DNA of 17,602 bases from an uncultured Verrucomicrobiota bacterium (GTDB lineage Bacteria; Verrucomicrobiota; Kiritimatiellia; RFP12; UBA1067): NCBI GenBank assembly GCA_937901395.1, contig CALCDB010000205.1, forward strand, positions 1-17,602, in the 5' to 3' direction. Under the pieces are notes generated by a model. The model ran no database searches and was not told the origin of the DNA. It saw nothing but the letters and a program-made list of their open reading frames with translations. Position numbers and translations under genes: made by a program. Positions 15,601 through 17,602 of this stretch are shown piece after piece; within the stretch, counting starts at the first letter, position 1; every line of letters starts with the position of its first letter.

Positions 15601-17072
15601 ACATAATCCTCGTCGGGTTTCGCCGGTGGCGCGTTACGCGCGAATTCGCTGTCGCTATCATGCTTCTTCTGCTTCTTGCCCTCGTAGAGCGGCCCCACAT
15701 TCGGACCAATGCGAACGAGCCCATCGGTAGATGGATTTTCCGCACCACGCGTCGGTGCTTCGCAAATCCACCGCGCGGTGGATTTTCCTTCTTCTGGACG
15801 CCCAACGATGATGGATGCTCCTTCCGGAAGATCGCTCGGAACGATCACCGTGTCGATTACCTTGGCGTTGTCGAGATCTCCGCCCGGCACGTAATAAAGT
15901 CTCACGAATGGCGACTTCTTCGGGTTCACCTTGTCGCCCCACACCATCATTCCGTGAAGTTCCGGCGGCAGAATCATCGGCTGTCCGTCGAAGCTGCCGG
16001 TCTCAAATGCGCTTACCGTTTGATCCGCGCTATTCGAATAGCGCTCCGAGGTATAGAACACCGCGAACGAGTGTGGCGCAACGAGCATGCTCGGGAAGTT
16101 CTCTACATCCTCCGGCTTCGTCGCCTTCTTGCGATTTACGCGAACAAAGCGGTAATCCTTCAAGTCGACCCACTTGTCTCCATCGTTGCGAAGTTCTACC
16201 CAGCCGCTTTCAAGTCCGTTCGGATCCATGCCTTCGAGCGTCCCGCGATCCTGCGCATCCGTCGGCTTCGGCATAATCTCCGTAATGTAGAGGAGCGTTC
16301 CTCCCTCGTCCACATCTGGCTTGATAATGAGCGCGCCCCCCTCTTCGGTTATCTTTATCGCAAGCGCCGCGAGATCAATTACCTTCCCATCCAAGGTCAG
16401 CACGCCTGCCTTGAACGTCATCCTCGACTCGTCCAAAATGGTCAGCGTCGATCCATCCTTCCGAACATGACGAAGCGCCTCGTCCCAATCGAAGAATGCG
16501 GCTCCATCAATGGCCACTAACGTCTGCGTGAGAATCGGTTCGCACGTACCGGTAATGACGAGCTTGCCCGCGCCATACTTGGTAATCGAGCGTCCCGAGC
16601 CGGTTACGTTACCATTGATAATGAGCGTCGAGCCGTTTTCGATGTAGAACGCGGCATCAGGACGGCTGTCAGCGGCGATCTTAATCCCCGTACTGCCGCT
16701 TTCAATCGTAATCGTCGCTACCCCTCCCTCGCTCGGTGGCATATAAATCTGCGGCGTCATTTCGTTGATACCCCCGTTCAAACGGAAGTGGTCGCCAGCG
16801 CAATAAATGTGCACATCCGCGCCAGCGTCCAGATAGAATTGCTGGTTGAAGTAGAATGTATTGTTGCTGTAATCACGCAGATTGAGCGTGCCGCCATCAT
16901 TGACGCGAATGATGCCCGTCGTATCAACCGCGCAGTTCCATCCCGAAAGATCCCTTGCGCAGAGATTGAGCGTCGCGCCATCCTTCACGAGTACGAGATT
17001 GTTTGAGCTGCTATTGCCAATCTTGATGGCGTCAGACGCCGTGAATGTCGATCCGTCGCCGGAAACGACCAT
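12627..17072 (-). CDS. CotH-kinase / lamin-tail-domain surface protein (5' end missing at a junction)
   Basis: About 1480 residues remain; TGA at 12629-12627. The same frame stays open to 17552, but residues before about 17072 are the antisense of a rhamnosidase, so the true start and signal peptide are absent. Visible order (numbered from 17072): beta-helix strands at 1-240 (SKLE-like turns such as ITKYGAGKLVITG); a lamin-tail domain at about 257-446 (LLYITEIMPKP, WVELRNDGDKWVDLKDY, ending TRGAENPST); an Ig-like region at about 486-632; a CotH kinase region at about 641-1020 (RIDLRGNTSAGFYKKSHGL, VRCNLNGEFFQLAFHSERF, and WRPLAYDMNLSFG near 878); and two more lamin-tail-like modules (IDLSNWELSG; DEWICVTNISDSVELDLAG). 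CotH proteins are atypical kinases, some acting on spore-coat or secreted proteins. The usual D-x-D-like metal motif reads D-M-N here. Activity is uncertain. It is coupled to the kinase gene by a GTGA overlap. Confidence 0.85.
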   Translation of the reverse strand: MVVSGDGSTFTASDAIKIGNSSSNNLVLVKDGATLNLCARDLSGWNCAVDTTGIIRVNDGGTLNLRDYSNNTFYFNQQFYLDAGADVHIYCAGDHFRLNGGINEMTPQIYMPPSEGGVATITIESGSTGIKIAADSRPDAAFYIENGSTLIINGNVTGSGRSITKYGAGKLVITGTCEPILTQTLVAIDGAAFFDWDEALRHVRKDGSTLTILDESRMTFKAGVLTLDGKVIDLAALAIKITEEGGALIIKPDVDEGGTLLYITEIMPKPTDAQDRGTLEGMDPNGLESGWVELRNDGDKWVDLKDYRFVRVNRKKATKPEDVENFPSMLVAPHSFAVFYTSERYSNSADQTVSAFETGSFDGQPMILPPELHGMMVWGDKVNPKKSPFVRLYYVPGGDLDNAKVIDTVIVPSDLPEGASIIVGRPEEGKSTARWICEAPTRGAENPSTDGLVRIGPNVGPLYEGKKQKKHDSDSEFARNAPPAKPDEDYVVTFSANPVLAPTKDVGTVYRDEDKLASIVMVVRTDLDDNTLTEIPVDFATKDGSDTTDWGDTYMATIPKTIFPEAGHLIQWKFKLVDKAGSEWTSPSYHNPDDGYEWYGTIVEPTAEQKSEKLTTWHMFADAASLQQMDVDSDKQDRKIVPNNARVAIYDASTSNYYDYVRIDLRGNTSAGFYKKSHGLRFAKAHPLTTYDCVSGKDVEEIRKSSLIAEWADPTFMRQMASFWLLNRNGSPAPFDFPVRCNLNGEFFQLAFHSERFTDELIEDVYGFDKFGYSYKEAATWNGSRGEKKTPDDENESDRSVLQKFTKLLPDKVVETDVDHAKYSKVAAENMDLAAWFNYMALTRITQETDDIWANIGAYLDDPAMIEGHRGTGTWRPLAYDMNLSFGQWYKQVEHTGLMADEDWFKCHPFYGGHAIRAYKNDTMQAVEGNPNNAYEAIYQNEKFRRLYLRRLRTLMDKELGAPNSEETLENSTIPFIVFMREMKDMLAADAELDRKRWGYGSGTIISVWKEFPRTVDAGLEDLWTNYVVPRREHLYVTHSIDAENVGYGSTFAAGIPHEQSAIADLRAGITAEYDEAIGAIIIKNANEETIDLSNWELSGPVSMTLPEGTVLDQAIDGVPGEVYVTADRRATVAVMTITDQIVVGNGKENDIEAKIALTAADGTKVIFEPSPVYNYLRLHSFDGIPPLPSDGDTDEWICVTNISDSVELDLAGVEINFIKQGDTESKCKFKIGAGVVLPASGSITFKQSEIGWAKITNNKLYITLTDTDGAKAQDIAVVQKDFANYYGNGGPGGEYYLKATIFDHENETFIEVAYPKSEVIVEPGKPAIIEAESEEEAIKQAALVVETPKIEGLSEETYKGYFKLVTEKIEGETNKFLVMATLNPEVVPAPQIGALDVGGEAMTLETTESTSTIIVGIVNAKLGLWYGYEATGELGVDFVNDVGSFKQATDIDEKLTLESTPREGSKAFFRVKVLDEQPKE
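15764..15785. repeat. Perfect 22-bp palindrome inside the CotH gene
   Basis: AAATCCACCGC followed immediately by its exact reverse complement. It lies in codons for KSTARWI at the end of the first lamin-tail domain. A perfect 22-bp palindrome is unlikely by chance in 17.6 kb (about 4^-11 per position). It may be a remnant of a palindromic repeat element, a protein-binding site, or coincidence. Confidence 0.6.
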
Positions 17073-17075
17073 CCG
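17060..17075. other. Junction between two truncated head-to-head genes (probable assembly chimera or rearrangement breakpoint)
   Basis: Left of here the minus strand codes for beta-helix sequence (VVSGDGSTFTASDAIKIGN); right of here the plus strand codes for a GH78 enzyme (TALATAVYFGLVEGDEEKR). Both reading frames begin mid-protein. By my count GC rises from 30/60 at 16981-17040 to 39/60 at 17161-17220. An imperfect 10-base direct repeat (ATCCGTCGCC at 17051, ATCCGACGGC at 17071) flanks the point and might be microhomology. No insertion sequence or attachment site is visible. Confidence 0.75.
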
Positions 17076-17602
17076 ACGGCGCTCGCGACGGCCGTTTACT
17101 TCGGACTGGTCGAGGGCGACGAGGAGAAAAGGACGGTGGAGCTGCTGGTCGAGCGGATCCGGAGGGACGGTCATCGCTGCACTTTCGGCATCCTTGGCGC
17201 GAAATGGGTGCCGCGTGTCCTTTCGGATCACGGTTACATCGAGGATGCGTGGCGTCTTTTCGTCCAGCCGGAGTATCCGGGCTGGGCACGGTGGATGTCG
17301 AAGACCGATACGCTGTGGGAACTCTGGGAGGACACGACGACTTCGTTCAACCACGTCATGTTCGGCGATCTTTCGGCCTGGGCGTTCGAATACCTTGCCG
17401 GCATCAAGATCGTCGAGGCGGGCTTCAGGAAGGTGGATGTCAGGCCGTATCTGCCCGAGGGCGTGGCGGGCTTTTCGGCGACCTACGCCACTCCGAAGGG
17501 GAAGATCAGGGTCTCCGCCCGCCGTGAGAACGGCCGGCCGGTCTACGAGCATACGCTTCCTGAGCCGATTGCGCTTCCTGCGCCGATTGCCTTTCCGGAT
17601 GC
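17073..17602 (+). CDS. Alpha-L-rhamnosidase, GH78 family, C-terminal fragment (5' cut at junction, 3' beyond window)
   Basis: Open plus-strand frame of 176 codons with neither start nor stop. It matches the end of the GH78 (alpha/alpha)6 catalytic barrel and the following beta domain: TALATAVYFGLVEGDEEKR, then TFGILGAKWVPRVLSDHGY, IEDAWRLFVQPEYPGWARWM, TDTLWELWED (17307-17336), SFNHVMFGDLSAWAFEYLAGI split over 17343-17405, then GFRKVDVRPYLPEGVAGF. The T-x-W-E-x-W motif carries the Glu regarded as the catalytic base in characterised GH78 enzymes. The enzyme releases terminal alpha-L-rhamnose from plant glycans or glycosides. The tail PEPIALPAPIAFPD is Pro-rich. Codons are much richer in G/C at third positions than in the rest of the window, so it may come from another locus or genome. 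It is missing its signal peptide, N-terminal domains and most of the barrel. Confidence 0.85.

Noticed and set aside
17073..17602. Integrated mobile element as explanation for the GC-rich right end
   Set aside because: No transposase, inverted repeats, tRNA or attachment-site duplication is visible. The segment is a plain enzyme fragment.

Overview
This window is mostly one long, tightly packed gene train on the minus strand, read from about 17.07 kb down to position 1, plus a short foreign-looking piece on the plus strand at the right end. The protein set suggests a Gram-negative bacterium of the PVC group, most plausibly a Kiritimatiellota or Verrucomicrobiota relative from a gut or metagenomic source. 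The clues are very large secreted beta-helix proteins, a CotH-kinase/lamin-tail-domain surface protein, a sensor kinase with an OB-fold-like extracytoplasmic region, few Shine-Dalgarno sequences, and lipoprotein and LysM envelope proteins. The taxonomic call is inference; there is no rRNA or marker phylogeny in the window.

Gene order along the minus strand: (1) a 5'-truncated CotH-family surface protein (12627-17072); (2) a NarL-type sensor histidine kinase (GTG start overlapping the preceding stop); (3) a LuxR/FixJ response regulator (ATGA overlap with the kinase); (4) a 2420-residue secreted beta-helix protein containing two separate internal duplications (8 bp after the regulator); (5) scpA (1 bp later); (6) scpB (8 bp overlap); (7) a TPR/coiled-coil/LysM lipoprotein starting inside the acidic tail of scpB; (8) a 79-residue single-pass membrane protein; (9) a LysM protein cut by the left edge. 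No gap exceeds about 20 bp, so this looks like a single transcription unit of about 17 kb. It joins surface proteins, their likely regulator, the SMC-ScpAB chromosome-segregation subunits and peptidoglycan-binding proteins.

At about 17.07 kb the coding pattern changes abruptly. To the right, the plus strand encodes the C-terminal part of a GH78 alpha-L-rhamnosidase, in GC-rich codons, with no start and no stop inside the window. The minus-strand reading that continues to 17552 is the antisense shadow of this enzyme. Two genes that both lack their 5' ends meet head to head here, which points to an assembly chimera or, less likely, a rearrangement breakpoint.

No tRNA, rRNA, CRISPR array or insertion sequence was recognised. 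Apart from the one-sided junction there is no gene-free stretch over 300 bases.
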